The notes under the pieces: model-generated
Seen by the model: the letters and a program-made list of their open reading frames with translations, nothing else
Databases searched by the model: none
What the model was told of the DNA's origin: nothing
In this document: piece after piece, positions 1 through 6,739 of the stretch
Numbering within the stretch: position 1 is the first letter of the stretch
Layout: each line of letters begins with the position of its first letter
Program-made: the position numbers and the translations under genes
Origin: an uncultured Lachnospiraceae bacterium
Lineage (GTDB): Bacteria > Bacillota > Clostridia > Lachnospirales > Lachnospiraceae
Assembly: GCA_900554205.1 (NCBI GenBank)
Contig: USGM01000065.1
Span: 1-18,094 of the forward strand
Direction: 5' to 3'
Length of the DNA: 18,094 nucleotides

Positions 1-54
1 TTAAGACATCGCCCTTTCACGGCGGTAACACGGGTTCGATTCCCGTTGGAGTCA
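1..54 (+). tRNA. tRNA-Glu (TTC), 5' end missing
   Basis: The window opens inside the D-arm of a tRNA. The anticodon stem (TCGCC/GGCGG) closes a 7-base loop at 14-20 with anticodon TTC at 16-18. The T-arm (ACGGG, TTCGATT, CCCGT) and the 3' acceptor strand TGGAGTC with discriminator A54 follow. CCA is not encoded. The 5' acceptor strand and start of the D-arm lie outside the window. Confidence 0.93.
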
Positions 55-92
55 TAATATGTGCATTTTGTGCATATCCTATAAGTGAATAT

Positions 93-163
93 GGTGCGAT
101 AGCCAAGTGGTAAGGCCCCGGTCTGCAACACCGTCATCGCCGGTTCAAATCCGGCTCGCACCT
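93..163 (+). tRNA. tRNA-Cys (GCA)
   Basis: A complete cloverleaf is visible. The acceptor GGTGCGA (93-99) pairs with TCGCACC (156-162), with discriminator T163. The anticodon loop CTGCAAC (123-129) carries anticodon GCA at 125-127, and a standard T-arm with TTCAAAT follows. It lies 38 bases after tRNA-Glu, so the two are probably co-transcribed. CCA is not encoded. Confidence 0.95.
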
Positions 164-171
164 CTATTAAG

Positions 172-203
172 AGCTTGAAGACATAATGTTTTCAAGCTTT
201 TTT
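172..203 (+). terminator. Rho-independent terminator of the tRNA unit
   Basis: An 11-bp stem (172-182 with 188-198, one G-T wobble) encloses the loop ATAAT and runs straight into six T residues (198-203). It lies 8 bases after tRNA-Cys and ends the tRNA transcript. Confidence 0.9.
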
Positions 204-212
204 ATGCTTTAT

Positions 213-420
213 CAGAGGAAACACCTTTTCAGAAACGTGTTCCTATAACATTCAACATTCCTACCTGAGCTACACTTTTTCTTTCCAGATAGGATTTTTC
301 TCCTGATGCATCTCGAAATTTCCTACCCAGAACCCAATTTACCATGTCTAGATAGGAAATTTCCCTTATAGGCTTTCTATTTTTCCTGCCTGAACTATAC
401 TTTTTCTTTTCGGGTAGGAA
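213..420. repeat. Cluster of degenerate palindromic repeats
   Basis: Three units share arms of the form TTCCTACC / GGTAGGAA: 258-294, 320-358 and 383-420. Units 1 and 3 also share a core ACTTTTTCTTT between the arms, with changes that mostly keep the arms paired. Unit 2 sits in a perfect 11-bp inverted repeat (315-325 with 353-363). A fourth hairpin with the opposite arm order (AGGAAACAC / GTGTTCCT) lies near 215-243. Spacers of about 25 bases separate the units. A 65-codon frame on the minus strand (229-426) crosses the cluster and reads the units as a repeated RK/SSGRK-like peptide. I treat it as a product of the repeats, not a gene. Nothing else recognisable lies between here and the promoter at 556. 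Confidence 0.65.
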
Positions 421-555
421 TTCCATTTCCTGTCCTGCATACAGAAATCTTCCCTACTCTATTCAAGCAACTCATAGTTATTCATGGCTATGGCATAGGA
501 ATATAAAACCGAAAATGAGATGGGAGGTTTGGAGAAAACATTATAAAAAAGGGGC

Positions 556-584
556 TTGAAATCAATTTTTAATCGAGTTATTGT
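556..584 (+). promoter_or_regulatory. Promoter candidate for the serine hydrolase gene
   Basis: TTGAAA (556-561), a 17-base spacer and TATTGT (579-584) resemble a sigma-A promoter, with a good -35 and a moderate -10. A start near 591 would put the palindrome at 612-623 inside the early transcribed region. It is a visual match only. Confidence 0.45.
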
Positions 585-611
585 AGTTTCTGTCAGTACT
601 GAATCACCTCG

Positions 612-623
612 TTAACCGGTTAA
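612..623. promoter_or_regulatory. Perfect 12-bp palindrome, operator candidate
   Basis: TTAACCGGTTAA is a perfect palindrome between the candidate promoter and the ribosome site of the serine hydrolase gene. The central AACCGGTT fits the AAnCGnTT core typical of LacI-family operators. No dedicated regulator gene is adjacent, so the factor would be encoded elsewhere. Confidence 0.45.
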
Positions 624-648
624 TGAAAAGAAAATGGAGGGAAAGTAC

Positions 649-1629
649 ATGAATAAGGAACTACATAAGCTGGTGGCAGCGTCGGAGCCGAATATATGTG
701 AAATTACCGTAATACAGGACGGAAACATCTGTTACGAGGATTACTGGAACGGTTTCAGCCGGGGAGATGCCTTGAATGTGATGTCTGTAACCAAGAGTGT
801 TATTGCGCTTCTCGTAGGCATTGCCATAGACAGGGGACATATCAGGAGCGCAGAACAGAAAGTGCTGGAGTTCTTCCCGAATTACACTGTGAAGAGAGGA
901 GAAAAGACAATCTATGATGTTACGCTTCGCCATCTTCTTACCATGACAGCTCCCTATAAGTACAAGTCGGAGCCATGGACCAAGGTTTGTACGAGTGATG
1001 ACTGGACGAAGGCGGCATTGGATCTTCTGGGCGGGAGAGCCGGACTTAAGGGAGAATTTAAGTATTCTACGCTTGGGATACAGATTCTTGCGGGGGTGTT
1101 GGAACAGGCGTCCGGGAGAGCAGTCTTGGATTTTGCCAATGAGACTTTGTTCCGCCCTCTCGAAATTCCGGAATCGGTCTTGCACGGTGAACCTTCCAAG
1201 GAAGATCAGTTTGACTTTCTCATGAATAAGAACCCGAGAAAGCATGAGTGGTACCGTGATCCGAAGGGAACGGTTACTGCGGGCTGGGGACTGACGCTCT
1301 CGGCGACGGATCTTGCCCGAATAGGTCAGCTTTGTTTAGAGGGTGGCAGTTATCAAGGCAGATGGATCGTTGGGGAACAATGGATTCGGGAGATGACAAG
1401 CCCTTACCAGAAACAGGGAGAGCGGTTCGGGTATATGTCCTACGGTTATCTTTGGTGGATTCCACATAGTGATGCTCCAGTCTTCGCGGCAATCGGCGAC
1501 GGAGGAAATGTGATCTACGTTGATCCGCAGAAAAAGGTCTCGGTCGGTGTGGCGGGAACCTTTAAGCCGAGAGTCTTTGACAGGATTGAGTTTATTGAAC
1601 AGAAGATATTGCCAGTTATTTTGAAGTAA
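649..1629 (+). CDS. Serine hydrolase, class C beta-lactamase-like family
   Basis: A 326-aa protein of the beta-lactamase/esterase superfamily (PF00144 type), which covers class C beta-lactamases, penicillin-binding-protein-like peptidases and esterases acting through an acyl-serine. The SxxK motif is SVTK, near residues 51-54. A Tyr motif (KYSTLG) follows about 95 residues later, and a GDGGN segment near residue 287 stands in place of the KTG box. No signal peptide is seen, which argues for a cytosolic esterase or peptidase rather than a resistance enzyme; the substrate cannot be told. I chose ATG 649 over the in-frame ATG 634 because GGAGGG (636-641) sits 7 bases before 649, inside the longer reading. 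It has its own promoter and palindrome upstream. Downstream comes the first 44-bp repeat. Confidence 0.85.
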   Translation: MNKELHKLVAASEPNICEITVIQDGNICYEDYWNGFSRGDALNVMSVTKSVIALLVGIAIDRGHIRSAEQKVLEFFPNYTVKRGEKTIYDVTLRHLLTMTAPYKYKSEPWTKVCTSDDWTKAALDLLGGRAGLKGEFKYSTLGIQILAGVLEQASGRAVLDFANETLFRPLEIPESVLHGEPSKEDQFDFLMNKNPRKHEWYRDPKGTVTAGWGLTLSATDLARIGQLCLEGGSYQGRWIVGEQWIREMTSPYQKQGERFGYMSYGYLWWIPHSDAPVFAAIGDGGNVIYVDPQKKVSVGVAGTFKPRVFDRIEFIEQKILPVILK

Positions 1630-1636
1630 TGACAAA

Positions 1637-1680
1637 AGCAGCAGGAAACCTTAGTGGCTTCCTGCTGCTCTGTTATGAGC
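1637..1680. repeat. 44-bp direct repeat, left copy, containing a hairpin
   Basis: It is identical over all 44 bases to 8070-8113. The left part forms a 14-bp stem (1637-1650 with 1656-1669, one A-C mismatch) around the loop TTAGT. Read on the minus strand the stem is followed by TTTTGTCATT, a usable terminator tail; read on the plus strand it has no T-run. It starts 8 bases after the serine hydrolase stop codon. Confidence 0.95.
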
Positions 1681-1720
1681 ATTTCAACTTGGTGCCTTTG
1701 CTATATTTTAATCAAGGATA

Positions 1721-1729
1721 TGCTATAAT
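1721..1729 (+). promoter_or_regulatory. Extended -10 promoter of the K+ operon
   Basis: TGC-TATAAT is a perfect -10 with the TGn extension. There is no good -35 at 17 bases; TTGCTA at 1698-1703 is the nearest, with a 20-base spacer. A start near 1736 gives a leader of about 25 bases, too short for a riboswitch, so control is probably by a bound protein. Confidence 0.6.
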
Positions 1730-1760
1730 GAATTCAACGCCGAGCAGAAGGGATTTTAAT

Positions 1761-2819
1761 ATGAAAATTAAGAAGGTAATAAAAGATATAATAGTTTCGG
1801 TTGTGGCATTGTTTTTTGCGTTTGTATTAAGTATTCAATTTCAGAAATTAAATGTCGGAGAACATATTACTACAATTTTTGTGTTTGCAGTATTTATGAT
1901 TTCCCTATTTACAACAGGATATCTTTATGGAATCATTGCAGGAGTGATTGGCACGGTGGCAGTCAATTATGCCTTTACCTATCCTTATTTTGCATTTGAC
2001 TTTATTGATCCAAGTAATGCGATCTCGGCTGTTATTATGGTCACAGTAGCAATTATTACCAGCCTACTGGTAACGAAAATAAAATATCATGAGGCAATAA
2101 AAGCAGAGGGAGAGAGGGAGCGCATGAGGGCAAACCTGTTGCGTGCTATCTCGCATGACTTGAGAACACCATTAACAACGATTTACAGTGCGAGTACAAT
2201 GCTTAAGGATAACGGAAATGCCTTAACAAATGAACAGAAGAATACTATGTTGCAAAATATGCAGGAGGATGCAAAATGGTTGATCCGTATGGTCGAAAAC
2301 CTTTTGTCCGTCACTCGAATTGATAATAATACAATGAAGATTACAAAAGTTCCTACAATTTTGGATGAACTTGTTGATTCAGCAATGACAAAATTTACGA
2401 TACAACATCCAACGCAAAAGGTAAAAATTGAACTACCGGATGAAATTATTGTAATTCCAATGGATGCAATTTTGATTGAACAGGTTATTTTAAATTTGCT
2501 GGAAAATGCTATTTATCATGCTGAGGGTATGAGTGTTCTTTCGCTTAAAGTATTTAGTAGTGGTAATAACGCTATATTTGAAATAGCGGATGACGGTTGT
2601 GGGATTGATGAAAAAAAGATGAAGCATCTTTTTATGGGATGCTATGAAGTGCAACAGGATATGAGCGGGGAAAGAAAACGCTTTGCGGGAATTGGACTAT
2701 CTGTGTGTGCAACAATAATCAAAGCGCATGGGGGTAATATTATGGCAGAAAATTTGAAAAGCGGAGGAGCTTTGCTCCGATTTAGTTTGGAAATGGAGAA
2801 AATAGAGAATGGGGAATAA
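1761..2819 (+). CDS. KdpD-like sensor histidine kinase, short form
   Basis: This 352-aa membrane kinase probably phosphorylates the regulator encoded next. Residues 1-105 hold about four membrane segments matching the DUF4118 module of KdpD. A dimerisation domain follows with the phospho-acceptor His132 in AISHDLRTPLTT, then a GHKL ATPase domain with N-box NLLENA (245-250), G1 DDGCGI (277-282) and G2 GIGLSV (310-315). Canonical KdpD is about 900 aa with N-terminal KdpD and universal-stress domains; both are absent, along with their known c-di-AMP-binding region. I chose ATG 1761, preceded by AGAAGGGA at 1746-1753. The frame stays open back to 1629, but that stretch overlaps the 44-bp repeat and the promoter. 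No kdpFABC genes are nearby, so its output is probably the Ktr genes that follow. Confidence 0.88.
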   Translation: MKIKKVIKDIIVSVVALFFAFVLSIQFQKLNVGEHITTIFVFAVFMISLFTTGYLYGIIAGVIGTVAVNYAFTYPYFAFDFIDPSNAISAVIMVTVAIITSLLVTKIKYHEAIKAEGERERMRANLLRAISHDLRTPLTTIYSASTMLKDNGNALTNEQKNTMLQNMQEDAKWLIRMVENLLSVTRIDNNTMKITKVPTILDELVDSAMTKFTIQHPTQKVKIELPDEIIVIPMDAILIEQVILNLLENAIYHAEGMSVLSLKVFSSGNNAIFEIADDGCGIDEKKMKHLFMGCYEVQQDMSGERKRFAGIGLSVCATIIKAHGGNIMAENLKSGGALLRFSLEMEKIENGE

Positions 2820-3522
2820 TAAACACAAAATATTATTAGTTGAAGATGATCTATGCATTCAGTCTGTAATGACAACACTATTAGAGGCAGCAGATTATCA
2901 GGTCGTCGTAGCAGGAACATGTGGATTTGCGCAGGAGCTTTACATATCGCACCAGCCGGATATAGTTATTCTGGATCTCGGATTGCCGGATATGGATGGG
3001 ATGAATTTCCTAAAATTTGTCCGAGCTACTTCTTTGACACCTGTCATGGTTCTCTCGGCACGCACTGATGATAGGGATAAAGTCAGGGCTTTGGATGCAG
3101 GGGCAAATGATTATGTCACAAAACCCTTTAGTTCAGATGAGTTGTTGGCAAGAATTCGGATGATGCTGCGAAACTATCAGCATCGTCCATACAGTGGAAA
3201 ATTTCCTGATGAAAAATTTCAGATTCGCGATTTGGTAATTGATTATCGCGCAAGGCAGGTATTTATCGGAGGGCATGAAATAAAGCTTTCACAGACAGAA
3301 TATAATATCATTGCGTTGCTTTCGGAACACTGTGGGAAAATGATGACATATTCTGCAATAGTCAGAGGGGTGTGGGGATATTCGGACGAGGGTAGTACGA
3401 AGAAACTGCAGGTTAACATGGCCAATATTCGGAAAAAGTTTGGAGTTAAACCGGGAGATTCATGGTACATTACGAATGAATTAGGGGTGGGGTATCGTAT
3501 GAATGGAGAAAGAGAAGCTTGA
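2809..3522 (+). CDS. KdpE-like response regulator, OmpR family
   Basis: A 237-aa DNA-binding regulator. The receiver domain (about 8-122) has the acidic pocket E12-D13-D14, the phospho-acceptor Asp56 in ILDLGLP, Ser83 and Lys105 in TKPF. Residues about 140-235 form a winged helix-turn-helix of the OmpR/PhoB type. The start overlaps the kinase end by 11 bases and has GGAG 10 bases upstream, so the two are translationally coupled. Its nearest relatives should be KdpE, but there are no kdpFABC genes here. Likely targets are its own operon and the gap at 5505-5597, where an 11-base-spaced direct repeat fits this family's binding mode. Confidence 0.9.
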   Translation: MGNNKHKILLVEDDLCIQSVMTTLLEAADYQVVVAGTCGFAQELYISHQPDIVILDLGLPDMDGMNFLKFVRATSLTPVMVLSARTDDRDKVRALDAGANDYVTKPFSSDELLARIRMMLRNYQHRPYSGKFPDEKFQIRDLVIDYRARQVFIGGHEIKLSQTEYNIIALLSEHCGKMMTYSAIVRGVWGYSDEGSTKKLQVNMANIRKKFGVKPGDSWYITNELGVGYRMNGEREA

Positions 3523-4817
3523 AACAGATTTTGAGGACACAGTATCCAGCGCGACTTATTTCGTTAGGCTTTGCAATGCTTATTTTTATAGGGTCAATTT
3601 TATTGATTCTGCCATGTAGTGTGCAGAAAGGTGCCATGTTATCGTACATAGACTCGCTATATACAGCTACCAGTGCTGTCTGTGTAACCGGGTTAATAGC
3701 GGTAGATGCCGGAGATACATTTACACCTCTTGGACAAGTATTTCTCGCTATGCTTATTCAGATCGGTGGTCTTGGTGTGACTTCCGTTGGCGCCGGGATT
3801 ATTATTGCTATGGGGAAAAAACTGGATTTAAAAGAGCGGAATCTGATCTGTGCGGCTTCTAATTTAAATTCAGGAAAAGGAGTTATCCGGTTTATAAAAA
3901 ATGTTTTAATTACCACATTCACAATAGAAATAGTTGGAGCAGTACTAAGCTTTTGTGTATTTGCTCGGGACTATCCGCTGTTGAAGGCATTTGGTATCAG
4001 TTTTTTTCATTCAATTGCAGCATTTAATAATTCTGGCTTTGATATTTTTGGGGGTTATAAAAATTTAATTCCATACCAGGAAGATATTCTATTGAATATG
4101 ATTACTTGCGCTTTAATTTTTTTAGGGGGCATTGGTTTTCTTGTAATTCAGGAAATAAGACAGCATAAATTTTCATGGAAAAAATATTCTATGCATGCGA
4201 AGGTTGTTTTAAGCGTTAGTGCCGCCTTGATTATTATAGGTACGTTACTTTTAAAGCTGACAGAAAACATCACATGGTTAGGAGCTTTTTTCCACAGTGT
4301 GTCTGCGAGAACGGCCGGATTTTTCACTTATCCGATTGGAACGTTTACAAATGGAGGATTGTTGACCTTAATAATTCTTATGTTCATAGGAGCGTCACCG
4401 GGATCAACCGGAGGAGGCATTAAAACAAGCACATTTCTTGTTTTGATTCTGGGAATTAAAGCAGCCGCCACCAACAGAGCTGAAAAGGCATTTCGACGTG
4501 CCATTCCTAAGAATGCATTTTGCAAAGCTTCAGTTATTACTTTGTTGGCACTGACAGTTGTAGTGATTGGAACATGGCTCATGGTAGTTTTCGAGCCCTC
4601 AAAATCCGTTATAGATTTGCTGTTTGAAGTCACGAACGCTTTTGGGACAGTAGGTCTTTCAACTGGAATCACGACAGAGCTTGGTGTTGAGGCAAAAATA
4701 TTATCCATAATTATTATGTATATAGGAAGACTGGGACCATTGACGATTGCGTCGTTATGGTATTTTACAAGCAGCGAACGTGTCCGCTTACCCGAGGGAA
4801 ATATTACAATTGGCTGA
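3519..4817 (+). CDS. KtrB/TrkH-type potassium uptake membrane subunit
   Basis: A 432-aa K+ translocating subunit made of four membrane-pore-membrane repeats. All four pore loops keep their selectivity glycines: Gly58 (SAVCVTGL), Gly173 (AAFNNSGFD), Gly267 (VSARTAGFF) and Gly379 (NAFGTVGLS). The flexible glycine-rich gate loop of KtrB, GASPGSTGGGIKT, lies at 291-303. Length and loops fit KtrB better than the longer proteobacterial TrkH. It starts with TTG, overlapping the regulator's TGA stop by four bases; GGAG at 3505-3508 lies 10 bases upstream and no in-frame ATG is better placed. It pairs with the cytosolic gating subunit encoded next. Confidence 0.94.
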   Translation: MKQILRTQYPARLISLGFAMLIFIGSILLILPCSVQKGAMLSYIDSLYTATSAVCVTGLIAVDAGDTFTPLGQVFLAMLIQIGGLGVTSVGAGIIIAMGKKLDLKERNLICAASNLNSGKGVIRFIKNVLITTFTIEIVGAVLSFCVFARDYPLLKAFGISFFHSIAAFNNSGFDIFGGYKNLIPYQEDILLNMITCALIFLGGIGFLVIQEIRQHKFSWKKYSMHAKVVLSVSAALIIIGTLLLKLTENITWLGAFFHSVSARTAGFFTYPIGTFTNGGLLTLIILMFIGASPGSTGGGIKTSTFLVLILGIKAAATNRAEKAFRRAIPKNAFCKASVITLLALTVVVIGTWLMVVFEPSKSVIDLLFEVTNAFGTVGLSTGITTELGVEAKILSIIIMYIGRLGPLTIASLWYFTSSERVRLPEGNITIG

Positions 4818-4829
4818 TGGGAGCATATA

Positions 4830-5504
4830 ATGTTTGGAGCAAAGAATAGAAAAACGACATATGGTATTGTAGGAATTGGCAGATTTGGCAAGGCACTGAT
4901 AGAGGAACTGGCAGCGACCGGTGCAGAATTAATTGTTTTGGATCGTGATGAGAATAAGCTTAGTGAGGTGTGTGAGCTTACAGAGAATGCATATGTGATA
5001 AAGAATTTGGATAAAAGAAGCTTACAGGAGACAGGAATTCAGAATTGTGATGTGGCGGTGGTGTGTATCGGAGAACAGATGGATACCTCGATTCTCACAA
5101 CACTTAACCTTGTGACGCTTGGTATACCAAAAGTAATTTCTAAGGCTACCAGCGCTGAGCATGGTATGATTCTGCAGAAGCTTGGTGCCGAAGTGGTCTA
5201 TCCTGAAAGAGATATGGCAATTAGATTGGCTAATCGTCTGGAGTTTTCCAGGGAACTGGATATTATTCAATTAAGCGAGAAGTTAAATATAACTAAAATG
5301 ATGGTTCCCGAACAACTTGTTGGGAAAAATGTAGCTGCCGCCGATTTGCGGAATAAATTCGGATTAAATATTATAGCTATTGAGAATAACGGAGTTGTGT
5401 TGGATAGCATATGTCCGGATTATATGTTTCGACAGGAGGACATCTTGCTTCTTGTTGGCAATAAAGAGGGATTATTGAGTTTGAATCAGTGGGTACATAA
5501 ATAA
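4830..5504 (+). CDS. KtrA/TrkA-type cytosolic RCK gating subunit
   Basis: A 224-aa regulator that forms the ring gating the KtrB channel. Residues 1-125 are an RCK_N Rossmann domain with the nucleotide loop GIGRFG and an acidic residue after the second strand (VLDRDE), fitting ATP/ADP or NAD(H) binding. Residues about 140-222 are an RCK_C domain, the part that binds c-di-AMP in several Firmicute KtrA proteins; I cannot confirm the binding residues by eye. It begins 12 bases after ktrB, with GGGAG at 4819-4823. Single-copy length (not the duplicated about 458-aa TrkA of enterobacteria) supports the Ktr type. Confidence 0.92.
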   Translation: MFGAKNRKTTYGIVGIGRFGKALIEELAATGAELIVLDRDENKLSEVCELTENAYVIKNLDKRSLQETGIQNCDVAVVCIGEQMDTSILTTLNLVTLGIPKVISKATSAEHGMILQKLGAEVVYPERDMAIRLANRLEFSRELDIIQLSEKLNITKMMVPEQLVGKNVAAADLRNKFGLNIIAIENNGVVLDSICPDYMFRQEDILLLVGNKEGLLSLNQWVHK

Positions 5505-5514
5505 AACAAATATT

Positions 5515-5557
5515 TCTTAGCCATATCTTAGCCATCTTTTATGTATATTTATATATG
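5515..5557 (+). promoter_or_regulatory. Candidate response-regulator site and internal promoter
   Basis: TCTTAGCCAT occurs twice, at 5515-5524 and 5526-5535, an exact 11-base period. OmpR/PhoB-family regulators typically bind direct repeats at that spacing. The second copy overlaps a poor -35 (TTAGCC, 5528-5533), followed at 18 bases by TATATG (5552-5557). A weak -35 overlapped by activator sites is the usual design of an activated promoter. It would drive the last two genes of the block. Confidence 0.5.
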
Positions 5558-5597
5558 GGAGAATCAAAGCGGTTAAACAGAATACGGTCAGGAGGAA

Positions 5598-6731
5598 TTG
5601 TCTGTAAACAGAATGAAAAGGAAATTTCTGATTGTCGGCTTTGCTATCGTACTGGCATGGACGCTGTGCAATATAACAAAAGTCTACGCTATACTGACGC
5701 AGATCTTAAGCGTATTGTCGCCATTTATATTGGGACTATGCATCGCCTTTATCATGAACCTCACACTTCGCTCGCTTGAACAGAACTGGTCACGGTTGAG
5801 CGGAAAAAAGAAAAGTAGTAGATTGGAAAAAATAAAGCGCCCAGTATGTTTGCTGGTAAGTTTTCTGATACTGTTTGGGGCAATTTTAATTATTTTTTGT
5901 GTACTGGTTCCCGAACTAAAGAAAACATTTTACGTTATTTCTGATATTTTGCCGACAGCAGTAAAGAATACACAGAGTTGGTGGAGTGAACTGTCTTTGT
6001 TTTTTGAACAGTATGGAATCATACTACCATCGGTTCAATTTGATTCAAACAATGTAATGGATGCTGTAAATAGGTTCTTTAGGCATAATGGAGGTTATGT
6101 ATTTGACAGAACGATGGGTATAACCATTTCCATTATTTCTATTTTACTGGATGTGGTGCTTGCGCTTGTATTTTCGGTCTATTTGCTTGCACAAAAAGAA
6201 AGAGTGGGGCAAAGTGCGAAGAAATTATTATATGTCATTCTTAAAACGAATTATGCAGATCGTGTACTCCATTTACTTTCATTAACAGAAACCATTTTCG
6301 CAAAGTATATTAGAGCACAGATTATAGAAGCATTGATTATTGGCGTTCTTTGTTTCGTGGGCATGTCGGTAATCGGTCTTCCGTATGCACTTGTGATTTC
6401 GGTTGTTATTTCTTTTACTGCGCTAATACCTATATTTGGTGCGTGGGCAGGTGCAGGCATTGGTACATTTCTTATTATTTTTGCAGAACCGGCAAAAGCG
6501 GTATGGTTTATTGTTTTTATTGTTTTGCTACAGCAAATAGAAAGTAATCTCATTTATCCAAAGATTATTGGAAGCTCTATTGGACTACCGGGACTGTGGG
6601 TTCTTGTTGCTGTAACGATTGGAGGCAGCACTTTGGGTGTCCTTGGTATGTTGTTTGCTGTACCGACTTTTTCGGTCATATATACAATTGTCAGTGAGTA
6701 TGTATGTCTGAAGTCACAAAGAAAGAATTGA
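5598..6731 (+). CDS. PerM/AI-2E-family membrane transporter
   Basis: A 377-aa polytopic protein of the AI-2E transporter family (PF01594, formerly UPF0118). Hydrophobic segments lie near residues 8-28, 30-55 and 72-95, then a soluble stretch, then about five more from 170 onward, ending with the conserved LPGLWVLVAVTIGGSTLGVLG-type region. Characterised relatives export autoinducer-2 or work as Na+(Li+)/H+ antiporters; the cation genes around it favour the second role, but this is inference. The start is uncertain. TTG 5598 has AGGAGG only 2 bases upstream, while ATG 5613 (372 aa) has it 17 bases upstream; neither spacing is ideal. It follows ktrA by 93 bases, with a candidate promoter between. 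Confidence 0.85.
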   Translation: MSVNRMKRKFLIVGFAIVLAWTLCNITKVYAILTQILSVLSPFILGLCIAFIMNLTLRSLEQNWSRLSGKKKSSRLEKIKRPVCLLVSFLILFGAILIIFCVLVPELKKTFYVISDILPTAVKNTQSWWSELSLFFEQYGIILPSVQFDSNNVMDAVNRFFRHNGGYVFDRTMGITISIISILLDVVLALVFSVYLLAQKERVGQSAKKLLYVILKTNYADRVLHLLSLTETIFAKYIRAQIIEALIIGVLCFVGMSVIGLPYALVISVVISFTALIPIFGAWAGAGIGTFLIIFAEPAKAVWFIVFIVLLQQIESNLIYPKIIGSSIGLPGLWVLVAVTIGGSTLGVLGMLFAVPTFSVIYTIVSEYVCLKSQRKN

Positions 6732-6739
6732 GGAGAAAC

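Noticed and set aside
213..420. CRISPR array
   Set aside because: The units are degenerate, unevenly spaced and palindromic, there are too few of them, and no cas gene is nearby.
229..426. Minus-strand frame of 65 codons with repeated basic peptide
   Set aside because: It is built from the palindromic repeats and has no recognisable domain. The open frame is explained by the repeat composition.
649..1629. Beta-lactam resistance gene
   Set aside because: SxxK is present, but there is no signal peptide and no clear KTG box. The broader serine-hydrolase label is safer.
1629..1760. Longer kinase reading from ATG 1629
   Set aside because: It would translate through the 44-bp repeat and the -10 region. 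ATG 1761 has a proper ribosome site and begins exactly at the membrane domain.
1681..1760. c-di-AMP or other riboswitch ahead of the K+ operon
   Set aside because: The leader after the TATAAT is only about 25 bases, too short for a known riboswitch.
4328..4891. Minus-strand frame of 187 codons opposite ktrB and the ktrA start
   Set aside because: It overlaps well-supported genes and shows only the reverse of membrane-coding sequence.
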